In this document: positions 63,633 to 64,000 of the stretch, piece by piece | How the letters are laid out: every line of letters starts with the position of its first letter | Position numbering within the stretch: the first letter of the stretch is position 1 | Assembly: GCA_046349775.1 (NCBI GenBank) | Contig: JAXMBS010000015.1 | Location: forward strand, 18,540-82,539 | DNA length: 64,000 nucleotides | Reading direction: 5' to 3' | Source: JAEUIG01 sp046349775 | GTDB taxonomy: Bacteria; Planctomycetota; Planctomycetia; Planctomycetales; Planctomycetaceae | Notes under the pieces: generated by a model | The model's database searches: none | Seen by the model: the letters and a program-made list of their open reading frames with translations, nothing else | Told to the model about the DNA's origin: nothing | Translations under genes and position numbers: made by a program

Positions 63633-63917
63633 ATGGACGGAGAGCGCAGATGGCTGACGACGAGAAGAGTCCTATGGGTTCACACTGCCGCGGTCGGTTG
63701 CTTGATGCTTGCTCTCGCCAGCAGCCGTTGTGATTTTCACGCTGTGTATCCGCCAATCTTGTATATTGCAATTATCCCCGCCGTTTTTTCGATCTTTCTG
63801 TTTCCTCCACTCTTCCTGTATGCCTTCTTTCGCGAGCCGTGGCGCGGCCTCTGGTCGGTCATTGCCGAGTCGTTACTTCTCCTGATGCACTGGGGCGCAA
63901 CTGGTATGGGCTTCTAG
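63633..63917 (+). CDS. Small membrane protein
   Basis: A 94-residue hydrophobic protein with three likely membrane helices (residues about 14-30, 40-66 and 74-90) separated by a short loop with HAVYPP and a REPWRGLW turn. No family was recognised. ATG 63633 follows an extended -10-like TGGTAGAGT so closely that the message would be nearly leaderless. It does not overlap another gene, and codon usage is plausible, but confidence is moderate because of its size. Confidence 0.55.
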   Translation: MDGERRWLTTRRVLWVHTAAVGCLMLALASSRCDFHAVYPPILYIAIIPAVFSIFLFPPLFLYAFFREPWRGLWSVIAESLLLLMHWGATGMGF

Positions 63918-63953
63918 CGATGCGGGCAGTTCCGCGATGACCTTTCGGTTGAA

Positions 63954-63983
63954 GGGACGGCCTTTGTCGACTCGTGAGCCGTC
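63954..63983. terminator. Hairpin after the small membrane protein gene
   Basis: GGGACGGC (63954-63961) pairs with GCCGTCCC (63976-63983) across a 14-nt loop. No U-tract follows on the plus strand, so termination is uncertain; it lies 37 nt after the stop. Confidence 0.4.
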
Positions 63984-64000
63984 CCCCGTCGCGTTACACT

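Overview
The window reads as chromosome of a planctomycete, from the Planctomycetia or close relatives. It is GC-rich and densely coded on both strands. It carries several lineage hallmarks: a PVC-type membrane-bound dehydrogenase with a HEAT/cytochrome c partner, two cytochrome-domain envelope proteins, DUF1571 and YdjY-type secreted proteins, a TIGR02999-like ECF sigma factor next to a giant Ser/Thr kinase with WD40 repeats, a secreted prenyltransferase-fold protein, and many dispersed palindromic repeats whose translations (REGEAPAEP, GGRGSCRA) are typical of these genomes. No genus can be assigned from sequence alone.

Layout. 1-1.0 kb: end of murC overlapping murB. 1.1-7.1 kb: a PAS/GAF/receiver protein, mnmG, and a small two-component pair (HTH-receiver regulator plus soluble histidine kinase) behind a long, possibly structured leader. 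7.1-10.3 kb (minus): quinone reductase, glycosyltransferase 2, and two tandem paralogous membrane proteins. 10.4-14.4 kb: the PVC dehydrogenase/HEAT-cytochrome c system, split in two by a toxin-antitoxin pair whose toxin has an in-frame amber codon. 14.4-19.4 kb: a frameshifted PfkB kinase, a BtpA-like protein, an SDR, an unknown protein and an M24-like pseudo-peptidase. 19.4-25 kb: ECF sigma factor and anti-sigma factor, a STAS protein, an unknown protein and a SNF2 helicase. 25-33.6 kb: envelope and secreted proteins (zinc-ribbon/TM protein, DUF1571, broken YdjY-like, double cytochrome c protein, YGQP lipoprotein). 33.6-40 kb (minus): a topoisomerase IV-like pair parE/parC with an ABC-F ATPase between. 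40.5-43.1 kb: three secreted Tyr/Pro-rich proteins ending at a strong terminator, then a small zinc-ribbon protein. 43.2-52.4 kb: ECF sigma factor, STK-WD40 kinase, prenyltransferase-fold protein and cytochrome c/WD40 membrane protein. 52.5-56.7 kb: an unknown membrane protein and a BlaI/M56 module with a recognisable BlaI-type operator. 56.8-64 kb: TfoX-N protein, an aldehyde dehydrogenase (P5C-type), a class V aminotransferase, EboE-like, Der GTPase and a small membrane protein.

The most striking signal is the number of short palindromic repeats. They are not confined to intergenic DNA: they also sit in frame inside or at the edges of conserved genes (mnmG, the SNF2 helicase, possibly der and a histidine kinase), and one forms the C-terminus and stop codon of a YdjY-like gene. 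This resembles the behaviour of Rickettsia palindromic elements. Other points of interest are the TA pair in the seam of a split PVC dehydrogenase, an M56 sensor protease carrying a secretin-like domain, and several genes whose extended -10 box lies only 6-7 nt before the ATG, which suggests leaderless mRNAs. No tRNA, rRNA, CRISPR array, transposase or prophage was seen.
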